The notes: generated by a model not told the origin, from the letters alone. A DNA stretch of 64,000 bases from Pieris napi (GCF_905475465.1 NC_062246.1:11000001-11064000), one strand, 5' to 3'. Counted from the first letter of the stretch, positions 42,851 through 54,135 are shown. Numbers and translations are program-made.

Positions 42851-43111
42851 TTCTAGTTATAACAGAATTTTCTTCCCACCACCAGAATCTTCTGATATCC
42901 TTTAAAATAAAAGCATTTTCCAAAAATAATCTTCGGGTATCAAAATTTATTCCGAATTGTATTTATTGGAGTCGTATTAATGTGACATTTAAAAGCAAGA
43001 TTATTACATATTTATAAAGGCGTGACAATTAATTCTCAAAATTTAAATATTTAATGAAATAAATATATGTTTTTAATAGTCAATTGGTATTGATCCTATC
43101 GTATATGTCAC

Positions 43112-43416
43112 CGTAAAATTGTAAAAACCGTTAGATTGTAATCTATCTCGCGAGATTGTAAACTGTCGAAAGATTGTGAACCTCAACGAACTGCTTACAA
43201 ATTAACGTATTATTATTCGGTAGTTATATGAAATTGTTGGAAGTAAAATTAATCTGTAATTGACCAAAGAAGTATGAATGATAACTAAGCTAGTGTAGTA
43301 CAATCTACCGAATAATAATACGTTAAATTGTAAGCAGTACGCTGAGGTTCACAATCTTTCGACAGTTTATAATCTCGCGAGATAGATTACAATCTAACGG
43401 TGTTTACAATTTTACG
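43112..43416. mobile_element. MITE group N, complete, 112-bp arms
   Basis: The arms 43112..43223 and 43305..43416 are near-perfect reverse complements (cgtaaaattgtaaa, gttagattgtaatctatctc, tctcgcgaga, attattattcggtag) around an 81-bp centre. Non-coding. A single arm occurs at 4711..4852. Confidence 0.88.
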
Positions 43417-43649
43417 TTAACATATATATTAAATGCAGTAACACCACAATTAGGCGTGTGGCAGACACATTTCTGAGCCTATTTTATTGATCATTCTTAG
43501 AACTGGCCGCCTTCTACAACGCGAAATTTCTGTTTCGCTAGGAATTAATCCTAGGTTTAGGCAATTTAAATACTAAGCCGTAATTGTATAAGATTATATA
43601 TATAGTAGTAATAATTGAAAATGGATTAATAGAAAATTAAAACAAATTA

Positions 43650-43770
43650 TAAAGTTTGGTCCTTGTGGCAGTGTAATACTGCCAGTATTTCTTCGCTGTA
43701 TACTTATTGGTTGAGTAAAAAAGCATTAGCTCTGAGGTCACCGGGACTATCTATCTATTAATATGTATAC
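43650..43770 (-). mobile_element. LINE D tail fragment
   Basis: Reversed relative of 30045..30160: gcattagctctgaggtcacc and gtatacttattggttgagta. Confidence 0.65.
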
Positions 43771-43975
43771 ATTGCTCTAACAACTGTGCGAAACCGGAGC
43801 GAATTACTAGTAATAACTTATTGCCATACATTGTGTAATAAATTAGATAAACATTTATAAATAATTTAAATTAATGCAAGATGTCTAAGAGTGCACTTAA
43901 CATTAATCAATATAAATACCAAGCTCAAGCTCCAGCGAAAGGATTTCCTTATATGTTAACATATTATTTTATATT

Positions 43976-44195
43976 AAAAATAAATAATAGTTTAAAAAAA
44001 CTAAAAAGTACGTAGTAAAAAGCACATCAAACTAAAAAGTGTGGGTTGCTCGATAGCCCCCACGCTTTTTCACAATAATACCAGTATTTTTTGTTCATTA
44101 CCATTTTCAGCCTAAATTAGGAATTATTTTTCACTTTTTAGTTAGATGTGCTTTAAAAGCGTGTGTTTAGTTATTTAAACTATTATTTATTTTTT
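43976..44195. mobile_element. Inverted-repeat element, about 65-bp arms
   Basis: ataaataatagtttaaa, aaaaagcacatcaaactaaa and aagtg at the left are mirrored by cactttttagttagatgtgc and tttaaactattatttat at the right. The centre contains a small hairpin around ttgctcgatagcccccac. Confidence 0.75.
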
Positions 44196-44300
44196 AGTTA
44201 ATTTTTTTTAATTTTTTTTTCGGATTATTGCATTGTCATCGATCTTTGACAGGTGCGCAAAGTTTGAATTAAATCTGTCCGTTAAAAGTGGGACAAAATC

Positions 44301-44338
44301 GACTCCGAAGGAGTCGGTTACATACATACATACATACA
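44301..44338. repeat. Hairpin plus (CATA)n tract
   Basis: gactccgaaggagtc followed by ggttacatacatacatacat, a combination often seen in lepidopteran intergenic DNA (from memory). Confidence 0.6.
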
Positions 44339-45579
44339 GGTGAAGCTAATATAAAGCGTGTAAAAATGGTAGTAAGCGATGCTAAAGCCTCAGAGTGGGA
44401 TTAAGAAACGAAACTATGACAGCTCGTGCTTAAGGCTTTATCCCAGCACGAATTGCTGTGTCAGTGTCTCGGGGTGGACTGCGGGGCGCAGTGGAGAGCT
44501 GGAGCACTGAGGCACGCCAGCCCCCAATAACAATTAGTTATGTAAAACATTAAATTAATGTAATTTTATCATTTGTTTTTTCTGAAATGGATTATTTGGC
44601 TTGCGATAAAATATTTCGTGTAAATTTCAAAATCATGTGTGTGTATATGGAATACATTTTCTTCATAAAATGAATTAAAAGCGTCAAAAATTGGCTATGT
44701 TTGGATTAATTTTCTATCGAGCGAAGTTATTTAAATCGTGTATCGATCTTTCAAAATGGATACATAAACTACTCAACTCCACCATATAGTTTTTCCATAA
44801 ATGGAAAGAAACAATGTACCTACTTTTTTGGAGTTTAGCGACCGGATAGGTAGGCATTTTAATAATAATTAAAGAAAAATACTATGAACGACAGTTGAAT
44901 TTTCCAATTAAAACTGTTCCAAAAGAAATTTTTTTTTTAGAAAAATGTTGCTTTCAAGAATTTGTGTTTCATAGCTGTCCGAGGTCCGATCTGTTATAAA
45001 GATTTTGTATTTAGTTTTGATTTATGTAGTTACGAAGTTCACTGAGTCATCTAGTTACTAATAAATATGGTTGACAGGTATTAGAGGTAAAAGAATACCT
45101 AAACTTTTCATTAATAAAAGGGTTTGCCCGTTTAAGATTAAGCTGCATAGTTGTCAGTGGTTTTAAACTAAATCAGAAACAAGTGGGTTACCATGTCGCA
45201 AGAACCGGTTACTGTATTTAGTTTATGTAATGTCGCTAGGGTTGCCACAATATTATCAATCATTAGTACGGCAACGCTTCAGGCCAACCATTAAAAACGA
45301 CACAAAAATAGACCTAAATTCGATGCAATTAAGACGATTTTTCAACGTTAATATCTCACTTGTTTCGTTTTCGAATAGTATTCGCTCGTACTCCGTAAGT
45401 TGAAAGCGATTCCCTCTTCGATATTGAGAAGAGCATAATAATCAATGACCATAGTGGAAAAATTACGTCGGAAACAAAATCTTAGATAATTAAGGGTTTA
45501 CCAATCATACTTCAAAGACTGTGTGAAAAATAATGAATACGTCGAGACAGTATACAGCAAAGATATTTCCATTTCTGCT
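44339..45579. other. Mostly AT-rich; one GC-rich patch
   Basis: 44440..44530 is GC-rich (gtggactgcggggcgcagtg, gaggcacgccagcccccaat) without a readable motif. The remainder shows nothing. Confidence 0.35.
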
Positions 45580-45760
45580 ACGTGCTTATCATCATCATCA
45601 ATACAGCCTCTTGTGAGGCCTTAGCTGCTTCTACCTTCGAACTTCGTTTCGAGGTCCTTGACCATCCAACCAACGCAGCCCCGGTCGACCAGGTTTTCTC
45701 TTCAGGGTGTTAGTTCAGTAAGGACCTTGGGGTTCTGTCCCAATTTGCTTCGTGCTTATA
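45580..45760 (-). pseudogene. RTE-like LINE tail
   Basis: The minus strand reads in two frames PGRPGLRWLDG and VKDLETKFEGRSS, with a 3' UTR gcctcacaagaggctgtatt and a tgatgatgatg end. Same family as 20140..20815 without the nested element. Antisense sequence to 46000 probably belongs to the same LINE. Confidence 0.6.
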
Positions 45761-46186
45761 ATCGTTTTAAGCACGGATCTGCTCGTCTGCACCTTCTATC
45801 TCTCTCTCTTCAGTCGATAGCTCGGAGCGGACGATCTGTTTCTGTCCTCTCGTATAACAGTGTATAGTTTCGAACAGCCACGTGATCTTTTGTCTTCTGT
45901 GTTACAAACCATGACCAATTTCTCCAAGTTCTCATCGCCTCTGCGCATTGTATGTATACCACTTTGAAACGTCCACTTCGTCTGCAACCCTAGCGTCATC
46001 TAACAAAGAGATCTCGCTCAATTATATCGCAATTAATGGTAAAACGCAACTAAATACAAATCATTTTATTGAAACTTTACAATCATATAGCTAATATACA
46101 TCAGAATAAAACATAGGCTACAATTTATAAATATATTGTGTGATGTCCAAAATAGCAAGTAAGTAGGAAAAAATCTACGGTTATCT

Positions 46187-46228
46187 ATGTGTAACTCTAG
46201 CGCTTCCAAAACCGCTAGAGTTACACAT
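46187..46228. repeat. Perfect 16-bp hairpin
   Basis: atgtgtaactctagcg (46187..46202) and cgctagagttacacat (46213..46228) with a 10-nt loop. Confidence 0.9.
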
Positions 46229-46317
46229 ATCATACTCATATGATACCGCGGCCCATAGACAATCACATTGCCAGAAGGCTTTAATGACAGGGAGCTATGT
46301 GAAAAGAGCTAGCAAAT

Positions 46318-46600
46318 TGCTTCTAATTTTACATTAACTGCCAATTCTCAAATCAAGGGCGTAGAAAAGAAGAGAAGAACTAGCAATAAACTCTCCGCCA
46401 CTCTTTTAAATCGCCAAGTTTTTTGGTTTTACACAATGTTTGTAAGGAGCTGCAACCATTACACCACGTTCCACATGACATCTTAAGTAATTATTATAAT
46501 AATAATAAAAAAATTATAAACAAAGTTTTGTCCTCTATCAGCAGTAAGCATGGTGAAATAGAAGCACGCACTTACATTCTCGTGGGAACAATACGCAAAT
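46318..46600 (-). mobile_element. LINE F 3' part
   Basis: Antisense copy with aaactctccgccactctttt, acaccacgttccacatgaca and catggtgaaatagaagcacg; the sense relative is at 48618..48840. A short LINE C scrap (46245..46285) precedes it. Confidence 0.7.
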
Positions 46601-47059
46601 ACATAGTCGAAGTAACATCACCGCAAACACCAATTTAAGTCCGACCAGTCGCTTATTAAACGTAAAATCGCATAGATTTGTCTACGATAGAAAAATTCTC
46701 AAAAAACGGATATTGTCAAGTTTATTGTAGCGCCACTGAAATATAGCCATAACATTGAATAGAAGAAATGTCTTTAAAAATCGATTCAAATTTAAATTCA
46801 TACAAGCAAAAATATTTCATATCAGCTAATTTGAAATTCACAATTGGCTATTTGGCGAAATTAGGTTGATGTCATTGAACACATCGATTTATATTTCGGT
46901 CGTTGACTGATACAGGCCAAAATGTTTTGTCATTTACCATGTACCATCGATCGATAGATCACCATGGATGGATAGATCAATTTTGTCATAACCATTATCT
47001 GTCATGAACAAAGTTTTATTATTATTAATAATTTAATTCTTGTTAATGAATGCTGTTTA
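46601..47059. other. AT-rich sequence, nothing recognised
   Basis: Contains repeated atcgatcgatagatc and atggatggatagatc near 46950. No coding signal. Confidence 0.4.
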
Positions 47060-47420
47060 GGGTATATCAGTTTTTTAAAGCAGTTTTTGCCACGCACCAC
47101 TATGTGAAACCAGCTGCCCATTGAAGTATTTCCGAACAAATTCGACTTACGGCCAAAATTAATATGCAATCTCAATCCATATTAACTGTCTTAGATCGAC
47201 AATTCAATCCATTTATAAAGAAAATGCCAATATTCAATCCATGGATTGAAATACCAATCTAATTAATTTATTATTATTAGGCCATTAGGGTCCTTCAAGT
47301 AAATAGCATACCAATTCTTGAAAGGCCGGCAACGCACTCGCAAGCCTTGAATTGAGTGTCCATGCGGTATCACCTAACACCCTCGTGAGCCTCCTGCGCG
47401 TTTGCCGTTGTATTAAAAAC
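47060..47420 (+). mobile_element. LINE C 3' end, interrupted
   Basis: ccagctgcccattgaagtat..ttcgactta is separated from gggtccttcaagtaaatagc..aggccggcaacgcactcgca by a 135-bp insertion at 47150..47284. Confidence 0.85.
47150..47284. mobile_element. MITE with TTA target duplication nested in LINE C
   Basis: 135 bp starting ggccaaaattaa and ending ttattattaggcc, with TTA on both sides (47147..47149 and 47285..47287). The intact LINE reads gacttagggtcc at 27160..27170. A three-base TTA/TAA target is typical of PIF/Harbinger MITEs. The centre repeats caatccat in both orientations. Confidence 0.75.
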
Positions 47421-47756
47421 ACGCAGACTTTTTGTTTAGTACTCACGAACTTTAATAGGATTAATCATGACGTATTTCATAAATCATTTGATACGTTGAA
47501 TTATAGCCAATTGATTAAAAACGCCTTTATTATTCCGTGCGTTCGAGTCCCGGTCGAACCGGAGTTTATAATTAAATTTATAATACGTTCTCCGCCTTGT
47601 CAAGGCAACCAGATGATATCGCGAAATTACTTTGCTTAAGCTAAAAGATTTGATTTGTAAGAAAAGGATATCGTGGAAAGATTAGATAGGGGGGCTTTTG
47701 CTGCAGTTAGTTTGAAGGTCCACTTAATGCAATTATTGTTGGACATTCTTGATGAT

Positions 47757-47893
47757 TTTTATAGAACAGGGGGCAAAGTCGCCGCCCATGGACACACTCA
47801 ATGCCAGAGGGCTCGCGAGTGCGCCGTCCTTTTAAGAATCGGTACGCTTTTTTCTTGAAGGACCCTAAGTCGAATTGGTTCGGAAATACTTGA
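47757..47893 (-). mobile_element. LINE C 3' end
   Basis: tatagaacagggggcaaagt, ccgcccatggacacactcaa and aagtcgaattggttcggaaa. Confidence 0.85.
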
Positions 47894-47921
47894 ATATTAG
47901 CATTAGTATTACAGTACAGAT

Positions 47922-48210
47922 CAGTGTTAGCCTAGTGGCTTCAGCGTGCGACTCTCATCCTTGAGGTCGTAGGTTCGATCCCCGGCTGTACACCAATGGA
48001 GTTTCTTTCTATGTGCGCATTTAACATTCGCTCGAACGGTGAAGGAAAACATCGTGAGGAAACCTTGCCTTAGACCCAAAAAGTCGAGGCGTGCGCCAGG
48101 CACAGGAGGCTGATCACCTACTTGCCTATTAGATTAACAAATGATCATGGAACAGATACCGAAATCTGAGGCCCAGACCTAAATAAGGTTGTAACGCCAC
48201 TGATTTTTTT
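47922..48210 (+). mobile_element. SINE A, full length, well preserved
   Basis: tagcctagtggcttcagcgt, gtaggttcgatccccggctg, ctcgaacggtgaaggaaaac and the end gtaacgccactgattttttt. tattaca on both sides may be the remains of a target duplication. Confidence 0.93.
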
Positions 48211-48617
48211 ATATTACAAATGTATAATTTACATTTCAATACATATGATAAAATCACAACAAGTTTCGCGGGAATTCCCTCATACGTAAATTTGAGGGTA
48301 CAAACAAAATATCAGGTTTGTCTGGTTTAGGAATGTATTGATAAAAACATTCGACGTTTTGCATATTGGCCAGTTAAAAGTTATTTTTGTCACACTCATG
48401 TCTATTGAATTAACTGTAATTGTTGTTTTCAATTATTTATACTAAAGAAAGCTACGTTGAACGCGCTAATCTCAGGAGCGTATTGAAAAATTATATACGC
48501 TATAAGGTTATACAAAAAATTAACTCGTGTAAAACTTAATGTCCGATCTGTTAAGGACTGGTTATGGAAGCATAATTAAAGGTAAATTTAGATAACTATG
48601 TTCTATGTTTAGATAAC
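48211..48617. other. AT-rich sequence, nothing recognised
   Basis: No assignable signal. Confidence 0.4.
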
Positions 48618-48840
48618 TGTTCCCACGAGAATGTAAGTGCGTGCTCCTATTTCACCATGCCTACTGCTAATAGAGGACAAGTGTTTTCTTGTTTTTTTTT
48701 TTTTTTAATTTATGTTATTGTTATTAATTACTTGATATGTCATGTGGAACATCGTGTAATGGCTGCAGCTCCTTACAAACGTTGTGTAAAAAAAATGGCG
48801 TTTAAAAAGAGTGGTATTTCTTTACTGACAAGTCATAAGT
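48618..48840 (+). mobile_element. LINE F 3' part, sense
   Basis: cgtgctcctatttcaccatg, gtcatgtggaacatcgtgta and gtttaaaaagagtgg match the complement of 46318..46600. It contains a T15 run near 48690. Confidence 0.7.
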
Positions 48841-49116
48841 GTACATTATGTTACCTACATGATTAAATGATTTTTTTTTCCTTTTACTTTTTACTATTTA
48901 TAAACTCTGAGAACTGTTTTGACTAAAGATAAATTTGAAAATTTAAATAACTTATAACTTTTACGTAGTAATATTGCCGCCGTGCCTCGCTGGCAGCTTT
49001 ATTTCGTGTTTGGCAACATTTTTTACTAGTAGTAGTAATAATCGTTATATTTCGCTAACAAACCATACACATACATTAGGTTGTCCCTTATTTTTCATAT
49101 AAGAAAAAGTGAATAA

Positions 49117-49471
49117 ATGTCTTCTAGTCGAGCACTTTTTCAAGATGACATAAAAAGACGAGTGGAGCATGACGTACAGACCCGAGCGGTAACGCAAGTT
49201 CGGCTCTGTACATCGAGAGCAAACAACATATACGGCGAGAGAACGTTGAGGTATTTGCTACCGCGGCTAATAAATGGTCTACCCAATCACATATTAGATT
49301 GCCGAACGCCAACCAACATAAACAGTAAATTAAAAAACTACTTTTATATGCATTTGTCGCGCTCCTAAACAAGACTGCTATGGTTACATTAATACAAACC
49401 ACAGCGGTTTTCTAATGTAACTTATTATGATTGTATTATATTATTTTGTAAAATAAAGAAATTAAAAAAAA
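49117..49471 (+). mobile_element. LINE H C-terminus with intact 83-codon frame and tail
   Basis: Reads MSSSRALFQDDIKRRVEHDV, then QTRAVTQVRLCTSRANNIYG, ERTLRYLLPRLINGLPNHIL and TPTNINSKLKNYF, the R...YG.R.LR.LLPR..N.LP..I tail of a LINE reverse transcriptase. A 3' UTR of about 85 bp ends aaaataaagaaattaaaaaa, i.e. hexamer plus A-tail, so the 3' end is complete. The copy is 5'-truncated. Confidence 0.7.
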
Positions 49472-49710
49472 TGTATAACCTATACCTCAAGAATCGGACT
49501 ATGTAAAAACCGTACTTTTTAATTTTTCACGATATAGATATTGTAGTGACCTCTTGACGCTTCACATGGGAAACAGACACTCACAAAGGTTGAAAAATTA
49601 TATACCTAAACCTATGTGAATTATTCTAGATACTGGAAAGCATCGCATTTCCTTGCATTTTCTATCCTTCCGGAACAGACACGTGGCGGAAGACTTGTTT
49701 TTATATATAA

Positions 49711-49987
49711 CTAGCTGACCCGACAAACGCCATTGCCATGTATATAATTTCTAAGAAACATTGTTTTAGTTTAAAAACTATCTACAATAAAATAAAAATA
49801 AAATAGTGAATGAATAGTGAATATTAGGGGTTGTACGTATTTTTGCATGATGTATATTTAGGGGTTTGAAAGGTAGATAGTAGCCGATTCTCAGCCTTAC
49901 TGAATAAAAAGTTTCATAAGAATCGGTCGAGCTGTTTCGGAGGAGTATGGGGACTAACATTGTGACACGAGAATTTTATATATTAGA
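49711..49987 (-). mobile_element. Helitron-like element, internally shortened
   Basis: The minus strand starts A|tctaatatataaaattctcg and ends cgtttgtcgggtcagctag|T; 277 bp instead of about 325. Confidence 0.8.
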
Positions 49988-49994
49988 TATATAT

Positions 49995-50275
49995 CAGTGG
50001 CGGTACAACCTCTTTAGATCTGGGCTTCAGATTTCTGAATCTTATTCAAGATAATTTTTCAATTTTTTCTAATAGGCCAGTAGGTGACCTCCTGTGCCTG
50101 ACACACGCCGTCGACTTTTTGGGTCTGAGACATGTAGGTTCCTCAAGATGTTTTCCTTCACCGTTCAAGCGAATGTTAAATGTAAAAAAAAACTCCATTG
50201 GTGCACAGCCGGGGATCGAACTTACGATCTCAGGGATGAGATTCGCACACTGAAGTCACTAGGCCAACACTGCTT
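49995..50275 (-). mobile_element. SINE A, full length
   Basis: cagtggcggtacaacctctt, cctgacacacgccgtcgact and ggggatcgaacttacgatct. Eight bases separate it from the Helitron-like element. Confidence 0.9.
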
Positions 50276-50786
50276 AAGATAGAATAATCATGTGGAAATA
50301 AATAAATCACTCATCGTTAGGACAGCGTTCGTAGGAAAAGATTTCGTTTGACCGTTCTCTCCGACCACAAGAGTATTTTTTATTTCGGCTAAATATGCCT
50401 ATGATACTTACAACTGGCTTTCTATTGGTGAAAGAATTTTTATAATTGTATAGATGGATAAAATATTACCAATATTGTAATCAAATCTTTTGCCAATTAC
50501 AAATGTTATGCAATAAAATGCTTGGCTTAGCAATTTGACATTTCAACAACATAACTTTGTGTATTAAATACTTGAATATTAATTAATCGTAATACATGCA
50601 ATACACATTAATTATTCATAATAAAATCCTAAGTATTTTTAAGTTTTTTTTTTAATACAGTAGCGTTTGCGTATTGGTATTTGAACTTGGTTTAATTTTC
50701 CTAAATTACTTTTAAATAATTAATGATTTTTAAGACCGCCTAAACATTTTAAAAAAGCCTTTTTTAAGTTGAATTCGGTCTAATAG
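50276..50786. other. AT-rich sequence, nothing recognised
   Basis: No assignable signal. Confidence 0.4.
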
Positions 50787-51047
50787 CAGGACCGGATTTA
50801 GAGGTCTGGAGGCCTCGTGGCAACAAAGGAATGGAGGGCCCTGGCCCCAAATTATTTTCTAAATAAAATGAATAATTTTTTCCAAGTCGAGTTTTTCAAT
50901 CAATAATTTAGTATTTAACAAACATATACAAATATAACAAAAGAAAAGTTGTTTACTGATGTTTCTAGTCGGAATTTAAACAATTTTTTTCGTTGTTTTC
51001 CTCTTTTACATAATTCTCAGTTGCCCAGCCCTAAATAAGCCGCCCTG
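50787..51047. mobile_element. hAT-type MITE with perfect 8-bp target duplication
   Basis: 261 bp, with cagggccgg-like ends (caggaccggatttagagg; ccgccctg) and tctaatag repeated at 50779..50786 and 51048..51055. Non-coding. An older relative is at 21067..21332. Confidence 0.88.
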
Positions 51048-51348
51048 TCTAATAGCTTTGTTAGCAAATAAGACAGCAATAGCAAATAAAAACATACAGG
51101 CTTATAACCATCCCGTCTTCTAAGAATTATATGAATATATTAAAAGACGATTAGTTCAATCTAGGTCATTAACGAACTGACTTTGACCAGAACCACTTTA
51201 ATCTACTTTACAATTACAAATAAGATTCGTATGTAACTTGTTCCATCGTTGATTTTTCTTGATCTGTTGAAAAGTCCAGCTTTAATTGACCAAGGGCTAT
51301 TGCAAAATCACAAAATCACGCCGGACGTATTTGTATGAAAATTATTTA
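51048..51348. other. Sequence with no recognised gene
   Basis: No assignable signal beyond the target duplication at its start. Confidence 0.4.
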
Positions 51349-51556
51349 ATGGTAACGTTTCGCTTAATTCGTTAGTTAATAGTTTTGATTCGTTAAATTC
51401 GTTTGTTTAGTGGTTACATTTCGTTTATTTAATAGTAACATTTCGTTAAATTCGTTTATTTAATAGTAACATTTCGTTAAATTCGTTTATTTAATAGTAA
51501 CATTTCGTTAAATTCGTTTATTTAATAGTTTCGATTCGTTAAATTTCGTTTGTTTT
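51349..51556. repeat. 31-bp minisatellite, block 1
   Basis: Units of ttcgttaaattcgtttattt plus aatagtaacat start 31 bp apart at 51431, 51462, 51493 and 51524, with decayed units on both sides. Confidence 0.9.
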
Positions 51557-51751
51557 AAAGTCAAGGTGCTTTTATAGCGTGACCGAATATTTAGAACATA
51601 AGTTTAACAATTACTCATAAATGACTTGACTTCTTATGACATTTGCATGCCTATTTATATATGGCTGATTGTGCGGACTTTTCTTGTTGTTTGATTTTTT
51701 TTATTTTGTACCACTATCTTGGCAAATAAAGGATTTATTTATTTATTTATA

Positions 51752-51824
51752 TGTTTAATGGTTTCGATTCGTTAAATTCGTTTATTTAATAGTTTCGATT
51801 CGTTAAATTCATTTGTTTAATAAG
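51752..51824. repeat. 31-bp minisatellite, block 2
   Basis: Two to three further units (tttcgattcgttaaattcgt) about 195 bp after block 1. The gap (51557..51751) is unrelated sequence, perhaps an insertion that split the array. Confidence 0.85.
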
Positions 51825-52257
51825 ATATCGTTTGTAGAATAAGAACTGTCAAAAAGTAATTTTGTCTCAAGCCCCTAGTGAGCAATGCAAAACGAAAGTC
51901 GTAAATGCGTTCGACTGTGATTATATAGATGTGATAGTGTGTCAACGCGTCTTGGAGTAGAGAAGCTTTTGACCGAGAAGAGAGAATGCCGATTCATGTA
52001 CGCCCATAAAATCTATGTGGTAATTTTCTTACGCCTCTTTTGATGAAGTTACCTATTTTTATTTAAAATATCTAATTCTTTTTACATCTATTATTAGGTC
52101 TACTTGTTCCAAGTCGTATTGGTAAAACTTCCCATCCATATAATATACATAAAGCAGCTACTGACAATGTGAATGCGATAAACTTAAAAGCTTCTAAGCG
52201 GATTTTCAAGATTTTTTAATACTTTGTGTCATTAAAAGAAAAACAAATAACATAAAA
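51825..52257. other. Sequence with no recognised gene
   Basis: No assignable signal. Confidence 0.4.
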
Positions 52258-52370
52258 ATTATGAGAAATGCAACGGACGGCTTTATCGCTTACAAGCGAT
52301 CTCATCCAGGCAACCATAGTAAGGAAACCTTAAAAATAAGAACCACAAAATTCGAAGATGGTTGGACCAT
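52258..52370 (-). mobile_element. LINE R 3' end
   Basis: ggctttatcgcttacaagcg and atctcatccaggcaac match the complement of 17270..17330 and the copy at 60188..60560. Confidence 0.65.
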
Positions 52371-52395
52371 TCGAGTATTTTTTTAAATTATTTGA

Positions 52396-52800
52396 ACTCT
52401 AATGCCGGCCATACACACTACGGTCTACCGGAGAGGTAATCTGTGCAGGTATGCCTGCGCAGGTCAACCGAACAATGGTAGCGTGTATGGGGACGTTCCG
52501 GTGTATCGGAGCGGTCTTCAGTTCTCTTTGCGATGGCATCGAATGTGGACGATGACACGCTGGCGTTGCTAGGTCTTGCTTTAATTTTGAAGAAGAATTA
52601 TACGAAAAACAGGCGAAGAAAGTGGTGTAAGCATTGGTTATTGAAAAAGAAAACATATAGTCATGTTAATTTATTAAATGAATTGAAATTTGAACTATTA
52701 TTATTACTATTTAACCGATTACTATCTTAACAACTTGCGCAGGCGACCGCAGTACACGCATAGCAAAGCGGTAGCATAGCAAAATGTTCCATAAGTATAG
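52396..52800 (+). pseudogene. PIF/Harbinger-like element with transposase N-terminus
   Basis: A left end ggccatacacactacggtct leads to an ATG at 52533 and 65 codons ending at 52730: MASNVDDDTLALLGLALILK, then KNRRRKWCKHWLLKKKTYSH and VNLLNELKFE. The RRRKW...WLLK+..Y.H.NLL.EL pattern is the N-terminal signature of Harbinger transposases. The catalytic DDE domain is absent, so this is an internally deleted or truncated copy. No matching right end was found; gcgcaggcgaccgcag at 52737 may be subterminal. Confidence 0.65.
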
Positions 52801-53269
52801 GCTATGTAAAACTGTTACTGAAACTTTGAAGAGTACGGCAATTATACCAAATTACACGATATACCCGCTAGCGAAGATGGTACAACTTATGACTGAACTG
52901 ACTGGTACAATTAATGGGCCTCAGATTTTTGCTTGCAATCGATTATAATTATCGGCTTTCAATACATTAAACCAGGGCTGAGAATCCAGTATTCGTCTCA
53001 CGTAATTATGTTGCAATAAAGTGGGGATCATATGTCAGTAAAAAACATAAAATTATACATGACTAATTGATTATAATCATTGAGGTTACCTGATTACACT
53101 ACAAGGCCTAGGTCGTCGGGTTTTTTAGAAAAAATATAGTCTAAGAGCTAATTTTCACGATAAACACAGCAATTAATTTTATTTATTGTCAACTGTCGCG
53201 TAATCGTTGTAATGCAATTTTACATAATCGAGAGTGATTAGTTATTTACATACAAAAAATGTCGTTAGT
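52801..53269. other. AT-rich sequence, nothing recognised
   Basis: No assignable signal. Confidence 0.4.
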
Positions 53270-53475
53270 CTTGTTCCACAACCGAGCGTTTTCAAGACAG
53301 TTTTTTTCCGCGCTTGCCACTGAAGTATTTTCTAACTGATTCGACTTAGGGTCCTTCAACAAAAGAGCATTTTCTCAAAAGGCGGCAACGCACTCGCGAG
53401 CCTTCTGGCGTTGAGTGTCCATGGGCGGCGGTATCACTTAACATCAGATGAGCCCATTTGAATATTCTATAAAAA
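53270..53475 (+). mobile_element. LINE C 3' end
   Basis: tccacaaccgagcgttttca, cactgaagtattttctaact and catgggcggcggtatcactt. Confidence 0.85.
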
Positions 53476-54135
53476 ATGTAAAAACAAATTTCTTCCGACA
53501 GTGATAAAAGTATATGTAATGCCTTTGAATGGTATACCTTTATTATAGCTTGATAAAGATACTATGAAAAAATCATTATATGGGAGGCAATATTGCCACA
53601 TATACAAGTAAGTCTGTTGGGCAATCAAAGAACAGAACAGGGTAGGTATACGACTAATTAATCGCTCACATATGTTAAAAATAATTAAAAGTATAAAAAA
53701 AACCTATCATATTAGTAAGGTACCTAATTTAAATACCTCAAAAAGTTGAACCACGGTTTTGTCATTTTAATCCCTATATAACTTTACACACGATAATTAG
53801 GTGACTTAGAGTTAAAAAAAATAGATATTAACTCATAACCACCCTTTTTGAGGTCGGTTATAAATATAATATTCAACATATACTAGTCTAGATGCAATGA
53901 CCTCGCTGCTGGGTTTTCTCGCAATTTCGCTTTTCTAAGGACGTGAATGCAAGTGACACAATTATTCCACGAAATTTAAACAGTTGATACTTGTTCAATA
54001 TTTTTAATATTTTCACTGATCAGTCTGTCGTACTTTATTTGGCAGGCCAGCATCCTAGCAATGCCTGCCATCTCCAGGGGCCGTAAAAGGGGCTCGCTTT
54101 ATCAAAAGTTACACCCAAAATGGGACTTGGGATTT
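53476..54135. other. AT-rich sequence, nothing recognised
   Basis: A GC-richer stretch at about 54040..54100 (aatgcctgccatctccaggg) could not be assigned. Confidence 0.4.
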
